Below, one piece after another: positions 1-14,300 of a stretch of 64,000 nucleotides of DNA; position 1 is the stretch's first letter; the number at the start of each line of letters is the position of its first letter. A model generated the notes under the pieces. The model saw only the letters and a list, made by a program, of their open reading frames with translations. It was not told where the DNA came from and did not search any database. The translations under genes were made by a program, and so were the position numbers. The stretch comes from Apostichopus parvimensis (taxonomy: Eukaryota > Echinodermata > Holothuroidea > Aspidochirotida > Stichopodidae). Location of the stretch: positions 63,904-127,903 of the forward strand of contig KN888128.1 in assembly GCA_000934455.1 (NCBI GenBank). The letters run 5' to 3'.

Positions 1-2234
1 CTTATAAATGTAGAAACAGTTTACTTAGTCAATTCCACATGCTCTGGCGTTTTCTCTCTTTTAGTCGCTTCATCCATTTCTTTGCCATCATCAATTTTGT
101 TTATATTACTTGTGAGTGATGGGGATTTGATTGCTCTCTGGATTGATCAGTTTCCCAGGGATACGGAGCCAATTTAGACTAATTCTTTCCATCGTAGAGG
201 GAAATATTGCCTGCAGGAATGATTCTCTCATGATGATGATGGAAGCACTCATGACTGTAAACATTGTCTGTTTTCTCTGCCTTGGGGCAATCATATTTTT
301 GTATTCTGTCAATTTCCATACTTTTGTCACTTTTTTCCACATTATGACCAATATTGTTTTTCTTCTTGGTTATTACAATCGTACAGTCTGTTATAAATGT
401 GTTAGAGATTCATGCGTTGGTATGTATTGTCATTTAAACTAACAACCCCTCTAGTCACGTAACAGAATTCATTTCCTTTGATTTAAAGAAAAGGAAACAT
501 TACGGATTTGAAATTTACGAATGGGTTGCAGTAAGACGCTTGATATAGGTTATCGCTAGACTGTAAGTTCGGAAGAAAGCTGCATTTCTGAATGGTTACG
601 TCAGGCAGATGGTACAAGGTGGTAATATCAAGTACCACGTGGAATGATATGCATATCTTGTACTTTTGACATTTTGATATTTTTAATATTTTTAATAATT
701 TTAACATTTCCCAGGTAGTTAGTTTATCTACCTTGGGCAAATTTGTCCTATTTGGGCTTTGAGAGTTTTTTTACCCCTTCTTCCAGTGAGCTTCTTTAAC
801 TTGAGATTCATAAAAGTGTAAACTCATATTTGTGTGCTTGGAGATGACAGAGCCCCCATAAGTTAAGTCAGTAGAAATAGATTTTAGCTCAACAAGCAAT
901 GGCAACAGTGCCTCATTGAAGTGACTCACACATTTCTTGACCTTTGAGTAAGTGTTAAGCCATTCGCAGGAATTTTGTGACTCACATTCTCTCAAGCAAT
1001 TTACCATATTATATTTTGTTTCAGCAGACATCTTTTACATCGTCAAGTTGTCAGATTACATTGTATGGTCACTGGATTAATAGGTACAAAAAATTGCTGT
1101 TTCTACCCAAAATAACATGCTAATTTTTAGGTATTCCAAATATCAGCTCCCTGTGCAATCTAAGAAATCTAATGGATTACAAGCAGTCAGATGCTTCTAA
1201 TTTGTGATTTTTTCACAAAGTAGAGTATTCAAGAGTCACCTACAAAAAAAATTGGTGTCCCTCAAATTAAAAGCAATTTACCAATTTTTCAGTCACACAC
1301 TTTTCAAGTTTATGTCCAATCTCTTGGCTCCTGATTCGATTTAGGTGAACTAAAATGACATGTTTTATGTTTTTGGGGGGACCTTGACTGTTGAACAATG
1401 GTACCACAACACTGAAGCAACGTTAAATGCAGCTTTAACATTCTGTTGACTTTCTGGACTCTCTGCCCCTTATTTAATGATCATTTTCATTGCAATTGTC
1501 ATCGTTACAGATAAATATTGACCTAGAGTCAGTAAATTGAATAATACCTTCTGCTGCCAGTTTATCAAGGTATCTCTGCCTATATAAGCTCAATTGATCC
1601 ACTTGACCCAAGTTTAAGACAAGGTCAATTATAGTTAATCGTTTGAGTGGGTTGTTTGATTGACTAATTAGGTTGATAGCCAACTAGGTCTCACAATATA
1701 GACACATCATTCAGGAAATTCCCCAGATAATAAAAACTTCCTTATTTTGGATCCAGTTACATTAAATGGTCGCCTCTTAAAGCAGCTGTACGGTGTTGGG
1801 TAGGCAATCGTACAAAACTTTCCGTGTTTGGTAATGAGATTATGAGGGGAGTCATCAACGAACTATGTACAGCAGCTCCAAGCTGATTTCGGGGGGGGGG
1901 GGCAGGTCGGGGGCGGGGGTGGAGCTAAGGATTTGTCAGTCACTTGCAGATAGAGATATCACATTTACACAACTCTTTATGCATAATATTTCCAATCCAG
2001 TGTGTCAGTAGCTCCTTGGCCGGTGTTAACCATTATACCTGATGCTACTTGAGATGATTGGGCATCCCCAATGTTTTGCTGTTTCTCCTTATACTAGCTT
2101 AAGAGTATTTTTAGAATGTCTATGCATGACATGTACCTGTACGATTGATGATTAGATGTAGTTCTATATTAAGTACAGAGATGATTCCATTACCATGAAA
2201 TGAGAGTTCTTGCTCAATTCCAATCCATCTGCAA

Positions 2235-2625
2235 CAGTGGCGGAGCTAGGGGTATTGGTCTGGGGGGCAAGAAAGTTCAGTAGGGGCGCTTTCGACACTA
2301 TCTAAGCGGAGCGCCACCACAGGGTGGCACGGAGCGTAAATAAATTTTTTGAGTAAAGATACTCCCTAGATCGCCGGAAATGACCCTTTCCGGGCCTTGC
2401 TAATTTGCAGATAAACGAAGAATAATTAGGTGTCATCGCCATTTTGTCAGAAAATTACACCAACAAAATGTGACAAATGTCAATAGGTATTTGAGAGCGC
2501 AATAAAAAAGTCAATAATCGCGAATAAGTAAAAAGTGGTAAAAAGCTGAACTGGGCGCCAGCAGTCCATTTGAGTCCGTCAGGGGGGCATCGGCCCCCTC
2601 TGACTGTATGGACGCTCCGCCACTG
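2235..2625. mobile_element. hAT-type MITE, 391 bp
   Basis: The element starts with CAGTGGCGGAGC and ends with its reverse complement GCTCCGCCACTG. It is flanked on both sides by the identical 8-bp direct repeat ATCTGCAA (2227-2234 and 2626-2633). Eight-bp target duplications and CAG-type termini are the hallmark of hAT elements. There is no transposase reading frame, so it is non-autonomous. The perfect target duplication and matching termini suggest a fairly recent insertion. Confidence 0.9.
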
Positions 2626-3244
2626 ATCTGCAACATTTGTTGCCCAGACGCCCAAGACAATTTTCATATCAGTATTCAATCGCAGGTTAAAATGGTTTGG
2701 AAGAATTGATCTTGATTTCAATATTTGCAAAGAGTCATGCTTTTTCAAGCTAATGACTGAAATCAACTCTTTTTTTCTTTTTGAGAAAGAGTGATAACCT
2801 TTGTCAAAGAATAGATGTCACATTATGACCTGCTTCTCCGCAACTTATTAGAAGACTATAAATATGTCACAGAACGATTCCCCGCATCTTCTACCATTGG
2901 TCTAGTACTTGTCAAGACTTACTACACACACAATCAAAATATAATAACCCTCAGTTGCTATGGCACATACACTACAGTAAACGGAGACAAATATGCTTTT
3001 GGTGTAGTCTTTATGGACTTTCCAAATATAAGAGCTAATTGTTTCTTCCAACTTTATGAAATAAAACTAACTATTATTTCACAAATAAAGGCTGCAATTT
3101 GTTTGTTTAAACGGTAACATGAGGCCCCAGAAGGTTTGGTTTTGAGAGCAACACAGAACTGAATGCACTACTTAAACATCCATTGGAACGTCTACAGCAG
3201 CAAAAAAAAATTAATATTTTTTGGAATAATTAAGCATATATATA

Positions 3245-3750
3245 CAGGGCATATATATATGTGCCCACGCTGGGCGGCACTGGGCGGCCCCGCCCAGCAC
3301 TAAAAGTTACCGCCCAGCACTGTCTTAAAAATCATGAATCCCACCCAGCACTATTTTCATCTAAAATCCCGACATTCCTAACAATATATTCAACACAAAT
3401 TGGGCCTAGCCTATGCCAAGATCATACAGACTAATAATGCATCAGTTACGCATGCGAGAAACATTACTTACGGCTCTCAAAGGGTCCCTTGTAAAAAACA
3501 AACTAATAACTTTTACCAGGTACGTAATATATTTCACTAAAAGAAAATTAAAAGATGTCAATTGGTTAGCAAAACTAGTACTTTTGTATGTACTTAAAAA
3601 GCTACCCAAGTGCCAGCACTTGGCATCTGAGCACCTTCAAAATCAAAAAATTCCTCAAAGGGGGGGGGGGACACCCCCTCCCCCTTAAACCCCTCCCCCA
3701 GGACGGCGATCAGTTTACCCGGCACTCAGGAAATCCTGGGCACATCCCTG
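3245..3750. mobile_element. hAT-like MITE, 506 bp
   Basis: The left end reads CAGGGC, an AT run, then TGTGCCCA. The right end is TGGGCACATCCCTG, its imperfect reverse complement. Both sides are flanked by TATATATA (3237-3244 and 3751-3758), compatible with an 8-bp hAT target duplication but low in complexity, so less certain than the other copies. The interior carries GGGCGG-rich stretches and a poly-G run. Open frames inside do not resemble transposase. Confidence 0.7.
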
Positions 3751-4671
3751 TATATATATGTAGGATTTTACTAGCTGTGACTGTATTAAAGTCAGTCAAG
3801 TTAATTAAAAGATTAAATAGCTACTTGCAGGGAGATTTGAAGACCCCTGATATTTGTCTTGTTATTGAATAAACATTGAAGTCTGGATCGATGCAGAATA
3901 TAGTCAACGATGTTATTCTTGTCAGGAAATACAGACAGATGACGCACAGATCCTCAACCAGTTGACAAATAGATTATGACATTTGTAACAGTTGAAATAG
4001 TATGTACCAAGCTGTATAGGGAGGGGGGACGGGGGGGGCAGAGGAGTGATAGGAATGCTGGCTGATGTCCATCCTCGCTCTGGATCTGAGGGGTGTCCCT
4101 TCGCTTTGATAGATCTTTGTTTGGATAAGGGGACTTCGATGCAAACCAATGCTATCATTCTCATCATTGTAACTACAGTAGTACATCTGTGTAGTACAAG
4201 TTTAAATGTTGCCATTTAGAAGACAGTCAGATAACAATTTTTTTTTGGGGGGGGGGCATATGTTTAATAAGCTCCTTTCCATCCTTGTTCTTTATCAGTA
4301 CTTAAGCTTAAACCATTGTCACTCTTTCATGATTGCTGGTAATTTCAAGTTCCAGTTGGCTGATTGGCCAGTCAAGTGTGCCTATCGTGGCAAAGTGACT
4401 TCCTGTATTAAAGCGGAATGACTTATGTTGCTATGTAGTCCATCCATGGTTGGATGCTTAACTTTCATATGTAATTTATTTGTACTATTGCTAATGACTC
4501 ATATTTGTTTGCTATGGTTACGTTTGTTTACTTTAATGTAAGAAAAGTTATATATTTGTACCAATGCCAATGGATATGTATGAGCAACTTAGTTTCCCAC
4601 AGTTAAAAATATATTTCTACTCAGCCGGTTTGTATTCTATTCACTATTGTGAAAATGGGCTGTACTATTTA

Positions 4672-4729
4672 ACAGGCTACCCAGCCCACCGGGCATTGCC
4701 CAAATGCCCGTGTAGCCAGTCCGCCACTG
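4672..4729. mobile_element. Possible solo hAT terminus
   Basis: The sequence ends in GCCAGTCCGCCACTG, which resembles the reverse complement of the CAGTGGCGG termini of the hAT MITEs in this window. I could not find the matching left terminus or a target duplication, so this would be a truncated relic. Confidence 0.3.
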
Positions 4730-5130
4730 GGTGTAGGGGGGTTGCTGAGGTGGGGACGGGATGAAGGGAACGATAAGGAACATGACACTAACAAACGCAT
4801 ACATATTGTATCGAGACCGCCATGTTTTCTCCTAACCCCCCTCAACCCCACTATATAATTCCCCCTCCCTCTTCCATCCGACCAGGGGTCCTGTGTCAGC
4901 CAGTAAGCTCTAAGCGTATCACAGGTACTTTCCACTTAGCTTTTGACACAACACCACTCATAACAAACTAAAGTTACCTCTACCCCATCCCAAGCACCCC
5001 CCCCCCCCCCCCCCCATGCACCATCTTTTAGAACTAAACCACACCGTCCAGTGCACTTGAATATGAGAGTCTGATTATGGGAGATAAACAGCTAGCAGAG
5101 TCCTTACTATGCTGATGTTATTAATATCAG

Positions 5131-5352
5131 GCAATGTGATATGTCTCAAATCCCCCTAGAGAACAGGATGGCAATAACCTGCAAGTTTCTCATTATGCTG
5201 TTCTCAGATATCAAGTCTTTCGGAGAGCTTTTGACTGTTGATCTTGAGGAGATGAATAATCATGAAGTAAGCGACCAATCAGAAGCAACAATTTTAGAAG
5301 TCCAGGAAGGATGTCTAGCAGTTTTGTACTGTGCATGGTTACATGATGATAA
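5131..5352 (+). CDS. MEI1: MEI1 exon (first recognisable)
   Basis: The acceptor is ATATCAG|G and the donor AA|GTATGC; phases are 2 in and 2 out (222 bp). It encodes QCDMSQIPLENR...TCKFLIML...LEVQEGCLAVLYCAWLHDD, which matches the human region RFCSGLSHSALNQVCSNFL...QRQYCILLLFYLAYIHED in spacing and hydrophobic pattern. A start at 5096 or 5099 (phase 0) is an alternative because the frame stays open upstream to there, but the acceptor at 5131 has the better upstream tract. Confidence 0.7.
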
Positions 5353-8300
5353 GTATGCTTGCTTCTCTTTTGCAACTGTTTATTCTATTTTGTTTTTCTT
5401 TCCTTTTTACTGAATCAATGTAAGTTACTGAATTATAGAGAATGCCTAAAAACATTGATAACAGGATTGTAATTGTTTTCATTTGTAAGAAGGGTCGGGA
5501 GGGAGGAGTGGGAAGGGTAGTGAAGGTTTTTGAACTTAAACTCGTTATTGTTATGAAGATTAACTTTTAACATTGGAAATCAAACAATGGTATGTGTAAT
5601 TTTCGATTTAATCCTTCTAATCCCTTTTCAATGATAATATAACTCCACCTTAGTTTCGAAACTAAGTTGTGTGCCAATGTGCGATGTTTTAACATGTTTG
5701 ACCATCACTTGTTATAGCAAAGTGCAAGAAACAGTAAAGTTTGATTTACGTGCATATAGCACTGCTATCAGTTTGTTGATACATGTATACTATATATGGC
5801 AGAATGGTTCTTCTTTCCTGCTTATAGTTTTGTAGGAATGTAGAACTTGGGCACAAATTAAATGTTGTTTTACTGTTAATATTAATTTCAAAGTATGTAA
5901 TAGACATAAAATTCAGAGTTGATGAAAACAAAGGACATAACAGGGACCCTGACAAGGGTCTCAGTAGGGAGGGGGGTGTGGGGGGGGGAATTAGGACAAA
6001 GACCACTGGTCTGTGGTGTTGAAATTGCTGCCTCTGGGGCCATTCCATGCCCATGCAAACTATTTGTAGTGAAAAATATTGGGGGGGGGGGGGCCGACCG
6101 GCCGACTGCCCTAATGTTGTTGGCCTTAAATGAATAGCTATGACAGAACTTGTGTGCTATTCTTCTCCGAGGCAAATCACCTTTATGACTGTCAATGTCA
6201 AGAAGCATATTGCTTTAAATTATTAATTTGTTTGTGAACAAAGAGACTAGCTTTTCTAAAGAGCTACATCCATAACGTGACAAAGGTCAGACTAAGGCCA
6301 ATGACTACATAAGCAGAGTCAAATCAAAATAATAATTACAGTAAAACAATTAAGAGTGTTATTCTCTTCCTGTCATTTATTTCATAAAAATTGTATACAG
6401 TGTAGAAAAAGGAGAAAACAGCAGTGGACTAACAGCCTGGACTCAAAGTGACCCTTCGGCCAGAGTAAAAACCGCCCGTTTCATGCAGATGGGGCGGTTT
6501 TCAAATGTCAACATCTGTCAAATTGGCCAAAATAACTGGTGTTGTTGATAGACACCAAATCGACCAAGTATTGAAGTGTTTAATCTTCTCGTGACTGTGA
6601 AGCTGTGAACGTGTGTAGCATTTCAATTGCCTAATTAGTCCATCCTCGTTACCTGGTAATAAATATTAGGCTCTCTCGGGCAGTATGAGTTTGAAGATGC
6701 ACTTCTAGCATGCAATTACAAAGTGTAAATTTTTATTTTTTGTTGCAGAGCTTTCTTGAAAGATACTGCTAGGATCAAAATTGTCAGGCCCTGTAACTTT
6801 TATACAAATTTTTTTTCCAACAGTATTGAAAGAGCAATAGAGAGAGAGAGCTATGGAGAAAGCTGTTGTTTTTCTTTCACTTATGATCCATCTTTTTCTG
6901 GCTGTTATTCAATAACAGTGCCGCTGTCTATGTTTGCTTGCAGTGACTAATCTGTCTGTTTGTGTAAATGTTGTGTTTTTAAACTCTGTCAGTCTGAGCC
7001 GCCCGTCCGCAGAGGATCCTAGGAAGGCAAGAATCAAAACAACCAGCCTTTTTATAGAATGAAGAAAAAAATCATTTAAAGGCATCGAAGACTCGTCCCA
7101 AACCGCGTGCCGCGCTATGAAAAAGTTAACTTTCCGTTGCTTGCAAATGACGTTTTCTTCTTGTCGCTACAAAATGCAGACAATAATGAAACGTGATACC
7201 TTGTTATCTTTTATCTAGACCTGAGATGTCCACGCTGCTATGTACACTGTGTTGTGGGTATTGACCGTAGCTGTATGTATATTGACTGTACACTAGTGTC
7301 TAAATACTGACGGTAGCAAGCTGTGTGTGTATTTTCTGGGATCGATGGTGGTGTCTAACACTTCTGTTACATCTCATTCGAAACTTGGTCAGATTACCGG
7401 CATTAGACGTTTCTTTGTGTGCGAGTCTTCACACCCTTTAAATGAGATGTTATCATTTGAATTGTACATTTCTTCTTTCTTTTCACCATGTAGGTTACTA
7501 ACTGATGTGGTATTGATGGAGAAATTAAGTTGCCTGTTGTTGCAGAGAGCTGAAGACAATCTCTCAGATAACTCTCTCAAACACATTACATTCTTACTTG
7601 CCAGTGTTTACCATTCAGGAGACACCAACCTGCAGATACACGGTAAATGGCGAGGGTGTGACGTTCTCACCTGATCGGAGAATGAGCTAGCACCATGATA
7701 ACTCTCAGCTTCTCATCACTGGGATCATAAGTTAAAGGAGAAGTAAACACTGTGATGATATTTAACAGGGTCCCTGAGAGTAGATGCTAGTGATTATAGC
7801 CTTTATCTTAGTCAGAAGAAGTAAAAGGGTTGTGTTCGGACATGGCACAAATTTGGGGGGGGGGGGGAGGACCACCAAATATTTTCAGTGAAGAAGTCAC
7901 TGTTCCTTTATTTATTCAGCTCAAGTAGTATTCGATCATAACTCATGGCAGGACTTTGCTGTATAAACCTTCTGAATTTTGCAGGTATAAATGAATCACT
8001 GCTGTACATAGCAACTTGTGTAACATGAAAAGTACATTTTGGAAGGCTTTGTGTGGGCGTATCAATAAATTTTAAGATGCTCTGCGAAACTAAACTCCTC
8101 TAAAAAAGTAACCAATTGGCTTTGCTATATGTAGCCGTCGAGTTTAATTTCAAATACTGTTGTAAAAGTTAACAGACCTAGAGGTTTCCACTTTTTTGCT
8201 ATAAATGACATGAGATTAATACTATTTACAAGACGTGTGTCTTGGCGAATAAATCGAATCCTTTAAATTACTCTCGATTAACTTTTACTTGGTTGATAAG

Positions 8301-11300
8301 AAATGTAGCAGGGTGATGTATGTCTTTTAATTTGATGAATTATTGCAAATGTTCCTTTTTGATCAATACTCAGTAGGTTTGGCGAAATTGTCGACCAAAT
8401 GTGCCAAACGTTATGTTAAAAGAATTATTTTTACCTAGTAAATACCCTGGAAACATGCACCGACAATTTACATAACTGGCTAGATTCCATTTTTGTGATT
8501 TATAGTGAGTGCACACAACAGAATCCCAGCATAGGCAGACTCGTGTTATGTGTTTGGATCCAAACATTGGGTAATATATAGTGATTAAAGTATTAAAAAA
8601 AATCTATCTGATTAGTGGTGATTTAACTCACTCCCAGTGGAATCTGCGAGGCCAATGCACTCAATTCCATCCACCGACCTCATCTTCCCTCTCAGGGGGC
8701 CTCTGGAGGTGTGATCCAATTAACCATGTGCCACAGCTTTAAGATTTACAGGAAGGAGGGAGGGAGGGATGGAGTGGACAGAGGTTATACCACAGGAGCT
8801 TAAATACATTCTCAATTCCTTCAGCTATATGCAGAGAACACAAACATACAAAACGTACATTTCATGGTAAACAGAGACAATCTATGGACTCGGCAAATTT
8901 ACGAGTAAAATGCTTCCATACATTACAACACACTTGTAGCATTTCTTGCGAAAAATCTTGCATTATATAAATGACTGATTTTTCAGAAGTGATTGTGGGA
9001 ACATTTCCCCCCCCCCCCCCAAGGTTAGTTGTAGTAGTTCACAATGATCAGGGTAGCTTTTATACTAAATTGATACTATCAAATGATGCTTCAACATTGC
9101 AAGGTGCCCAGTCCCCCCCCCCCCCAAAGATGTATGTTAATGTCATAATTAAAATCATAATTTTCATTGTATAAACGAATGATTGCATTATATAAACAAA
9201 TGATTTTTTTTAACTGATTGTGGGAACATCCCCCCCCCCAAGGTTTGTTGTAGTGGTTCACAATGATTAGGGCAGCTTTTACACTAAATTGATACTATCA
9301 AAGGTTGCTTCAACATTGTAAGACCTTCCCCCCCCCCCCCCCCAAAATGTATGTTAATGTCGTAATTAAAATCATATTTTTCCATATCACATAATATCTT
9401 TTTTCTGACCTGTTGAAGGCATATCTACCTTGTGTCGAATGGTGAAGGACATACCAGCCCGAGCCATCTACACCCATCACAAGCAAGTAATCAAGTGGTG
9501 TTTCTCCTGTCCGGGAATGTCCTCCAAATTTGCACTTCAGATGGTGAGAACATTTCCAGGGTGACAGTAAAGTGTTTTGCTGATGTTTGATCTATGACTG
9601 ACCATTATTTGACTTCCTGGCATACTTGGATGATATGCTAATGACCTCTATGGATATGTTTTTCTATTTTTTTAAATAATTATATATATAAGAATAAAGG
9701 GTTTCATTTATGGGGTCACACATAAGTATAAAAAAAATAAAAATGCTTTCGGACAGGTTCTGATTTTCTTTTCTAACTCGTCATCCCTTGCCATCGCTCT
9801 AATTTTTAATTAATCCATTCTCGATTCTCTCTCCTCTTTTGTCTTTCAATAATTAGCTGGAGCTATGGATACAAAGACTTGTATTGCCAGATGAAGAGAT
9901 CGTAAACGAGAACAATGAAGATATGAATTTCTTGATTCCTTTCCTAGTCACCAATCAACAATGTCTAAGTGCTCTGTTGGTAAGGGTTTTTCATTTTAAC
10001 AAGCTTTTCATGTTTCTACGAACCAAAAGAAAGGTTAAAGGCCTTCTCCAGGTTTTATGAGAAGAAGAAAAAAGTTGAACCCAAATGGTATATGTTGATC
10101 TGTTGATAGCATATCGAAAAAAAATCCACATCTTTTTGAAGCAGCTCCATTTATATTTATCTATCAAAAGTGAAAAAAATGTAGTTGAAGAATCTCTGCC
10201 AAAGTGAGATCTGTTGTGGTGCTGATCATTAGACAACCAATATGTAGCTTACTGACTGTTCCTAGTTTTGTTTAATTTTCTTCTCTTGTCACCGCAGAAT
10301 CTTTTCATTACTTCAGTTTCACCGGAAATTGTCGAGAAAGTCCTGAGAGTACTGCAGAGTTTGTTCACGGATCCGACGACCGGCGGGTCGGACCTCTCTG
10401 CAGTGACGAAGAGAGTCGTCGAAGAACTCCCCGACCTTCAGCGACAAGTTCTCATGACCGAAGAGAAAAATGAAAGGAAAGGTGACAGCAAAACAAGCTT
10501 CCATTTGTCTTCAAATCTCGTACCAAAGATTTTAGTGATAAATATATTAATTTATGGGAAGGATCGCTGACAAATTTTTAATCCGGTTGGAGTCGATAGG
10601 GCGACGTTTTCAATTTATTTGGTATTAAAGTGCAAAACTACAGCCGTTTGCTTGAAAATTGTTATACCGAGTTGTGGAACAATAAATAGTCTCTTCCATG
10701 TTTGAAATTGAAGATAAATTTCAAGATTTCATATTTTCATGGAGAGTATTAAAACAGAATTATATTAGGGAATGGTTTATCAATTGAAACATTACAAAAC
10801 AAACATCCACCATCATTTGTGGAACTTGAATAACTAAATGACCAGAACAGAAACTAGGGGCTGAAGGGGGGGGGGGTAGGATCTAAACAAAATCAGAATG
10901 TGTTCATATTGACACCCCCCTCCCCCGCCCTAGAAAAGAACTTGTAAGGAATGAAAAGAAACACAACTTTAAATTTCAAGTAAAATGATGACAACTAAAG
11001 AAAAGCTCAGAGAGGACATGAGAAAAATATTCTATAGGAGAAGTAAAACTTGAGTATTGACATTGTATGTATGTTTGTATTTGTATGTGTTTTAGATCCT
11101 CGCAAAGAAGCCTCATTGGCTTTAATTTCCATTAATTTCCATGTTGGTACCATACCATTAAGAGTGGAGTCAGTTAAGTATATTTCATTGTGTATTTAGC
11201 CTCTCTCTCTCGTTGTTTTTGTTTTGTTATTCTGGCAGTACCTGCAAAAGTTCTTTTATTAGACGGCTAGACCGTCATTTCTCAGAAAGGTTGCTTTTAC

Positions 11301-14300
11301 TAAAATTGTAGGGTCTGCACTTTTTGTCAATGCTAGGAAAAACATTCAACAGGTAGAATAAAATTATTAAAGGAACACTAAAATTGTACTTGGTACTTTT
11401 AAATTAGTAAATGTTAAAAATATTATGTAGTCTTTGTATGTCTTTAAATATTTAATTTGTTGTGTTTGATACAGAAATTTTTAACCCCCTATAAAATAGT
11501 CCATGTACCTGAAGCTCTGTTGGTTAATCCATTATGTTGATAGGGGTAATATAAGTTGGCTTTAATTAAAAATACATATAGCTATAATAAAAACAACTGC
11601 TGGTACGGCAGATGCTATATAAGGCACACATTAATCTTTTATGTATTTCTGAAGAAAAGTTCTCATTTGACTACTCGAAAATGTATATTACCTTCCAACC
11701 TAACACATTACAAGTAGAAACCGTGACAAATATCACACGGTACAGGTAGGACCCTTGCAATGTCTTCTGCGAATTAATCAGGTCACACATCCAGAGTCTA
11801 TGCATGATAAGTTCTTCAATACCTAATTACCTTTTGGGGGAAACATTTCATACTGTAGTTCTGATTTCTTTTTCCAGCAAAAGGTACTTTTCGTTAATAA
11901 AGTCTATTGACAGAAGAAACATGTTGATGGTTTGCGAATGGTTTCAAATTTCCATAAACGTATTCTACTCTGTTATAGACAATGACTTTCAGAGATTCAT
12001 TGCGTGCATTCAAGGTTGTGGTTACTTTTTATGTTCAAACTTAATAAGCCTTCTGCTGGTAGGTCTTTGCACGTTTGTCTTTTTAACATGTGGGAATAGA
12101 ATATGTATGGAAAGACCAAAATTCAGACACTTTTTAGCTGACAGAGGATATTTGGGTAGAGGGAGAGGGGTATGGGAGGGGGGGGTGCAAGGTACATTAC
12201 CGCTATTAAAGGTAAAAGGGAAATGTTATTATTATTATTAATGTTTATATTCTCCTTTGAAGGATCACCACAGTTGTTTAAATTTTTTAAACTTGTGACA
12301 TCAGTTCATTGCCAGTGTGGTCAAGTCCTAGCTGTAAGACCATCTGACTTGAAGCTCATCTTCCATGGTAAGTCTCTCTCTCTATGTTATTATATTTAAA
12401 ATAATCATGAAGTTCTATTTAAAGATTTACTTTGCTGACATTTCACATGGATCTAGCTGGACCAATAATCTTTCGGTCATTTCTTACTCTCCAGCCNNNN
12501 NNNNNNNNNNNNNNNNNNNNNNNNNNNNNNNNNNNNNNNNNNNNNNCGGGCAGGGGGGGGGGATGGCTTCCAATAATTTTCACAGTGATGATTGTTGCTT
12601 TGCTAGCTATTCCGTTACAAAAGTCTCATTTCACTCATTGGATCACATTTTCACTTCAACTAAATCATGAATGAAAAATATTGAGGGAAAAGTATATTTT
12701 GATTTTGCATGAGTGTTCAGTTTTCCTAGAATGCTATTTGTATTTTTAACCTTGACAAAACTTAAGATTCTCCCCCCCCCTATACACCTCCTCCTATGTA
12801 CCCATTCTACCTCACAATCCCTTACCCCCTCCCATCCCCCTCCCTTTTCCAACGTAGATTTTTTTGATTGTTTCATTCCAATCCACATTAGTGAAGTATG
12901 ATCAGAACAGCTATCTTGAAGGTCGTAGTTTCTAGTCAGGAACAGCTCCACTTAGGCCGGTTTTTTTCTTCCTTTTCCTTCCAAGAGTAATTCATAGTTT
13001 CTCGATCTGAAATTATTGTCTTATTTCTTAAAAAAAAAAAAATCAAATTTAAAATGAGCTAAACACTGTTGTTACATTGATAGTCACACAATTTGAAATG
13101 TAAACTACAAGTCATCCCGCTATATTCATATTCGACCATTGCGGCCTCTTAGCATTGTATAACTTCCTGCCTTTGGTTAGGTACTGGTAAATGTATTTCA
13201 AAATCCGAACATACAATTTCAATATGATTGAGTCTAGACAATGTTTCTCACTTAGAGAGTAAACTGTTTAACATGTAACTCCCTCAAGGACAGTCATGGT
13301 TTCTGCTCCAGAGATTGCATTGATGCACACTTCACATTTCAAACATTCCATCTTCTTCTTTTTTTCATCTTTTTGTCGGCATGAAAAAGGGGGAAAAAGT
13401 TTCATGGCCATCTCACAGCTGCTAATATCATTTCACCTCATTTTCAATTTTCTGCAAACATGCTCACCGCTTTTCATACACAAGAAAAAATCTCCCGGCG
13501 GCTTTCACCTGACACATCCAAAATAACGGTTGCTTCTTTTTTCTCTTTTTTTTTCTCATTTCCTTTAGTTATGAAGTTAATGAGCTTATCCGTGGTTGAG
13601 GGGGAGTCTAGGCTATCTGCAGAAGAGATGCTCACGACGATGAACTATATCTCGTCAGTTCTGCTGCAGGCCCTCAACTCACAAGACAGCAGAGGTCGGT
13701 GCAAGATTGAACCCCCCTGAGGGGGAGCGGGGGGGGGAATAATATTTATCCTGAATAGAAGTACTCAAATAAGCAAATGCTTCGATTAAGTACCCTTTGA
13801 GAGATGTTGGAAAAATTTTTTGGAATAAAACGATGAGAGTATTCAGGCTATAAATAGGGCAACTTTAAACTTGAAAATGATTGGAAAACACTTATCTTGT
13901 GACAACAATTTCTTCTTTAGCAAACTGTAGACATTAATGTCAAAAAAGAGGACCGAAAGTTGTTGCCTTGTGCAGTTGTAAATTTTTGGTAATTTTCATT
14001 TATATATATTGCTGATCCCAACTGTCAAAATATCATCAAATTAGAGCAAACACATGAATATGAAACAGAACTTTGCTCTTTTTTAAATGCTTCTCTCAGG
14101 TACGTGTATGTTTTTTTTTTTTTTTCCAAATCGCAAATCTAGCTGGGACTTTTTCCCTTTTAAATTTTTTTTAAATTAATTGTATTCAGTTTAGCAACAA
14201 TCTGGTAACATCTTGCATAAGGGTGTACTGACGGACACTGGAAGACGTAATCTGTTAGCTTAGTTCACATAATCAGCACCGGGATAATAAATCGATGCAA

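Larger units (their letters stand above)
1..5130. other. No supported exon; probable MEI1 upstream intron/5' region
   Basis: I found no exon here that splices in frame into the first recognisable MEI1 exon at 5131. The stretch contains two hAT-type MITEs (2235-2625 and 3245-3750), a possible hAT terminus near 4729, several poly-G/poly-C runs (near 1891, 3661, 4246 and 4997) and otherwise AT-rich sequence with many stops in all frames. Since the N-terminal half of MEI1 is not in the window, this is most simply intron, but missed divergent exons are possible. Confidence 0.5.

Noticed and set aside
65-111. Possible 47-bp plus-strand exon between TTTTAG and GTGAGT
   Set aside because: Splice sites look good and RFIHFFAIINFVYIT is hydrophobic, but it is too short to assign and has no phase partner.
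2815-2931. Possible upstream MEI1 exon (frame beginning SHYDLLLRNLLEDYKYVTER)
   Set aside because: It resembles the human [20 protein letters not shown] region in spacing, but no donor in or near it gives the phase needed by the exon at 5131, and a start at 5099 would duplicate the aligned region. Kept only as a possibility.
11804-12241. 145-codon plus-strand open frame
   Set aside because: AT-rich, ends in a low-complexity G-rich and ATT run, and would break the phase between the exons at 11096 and 12274.
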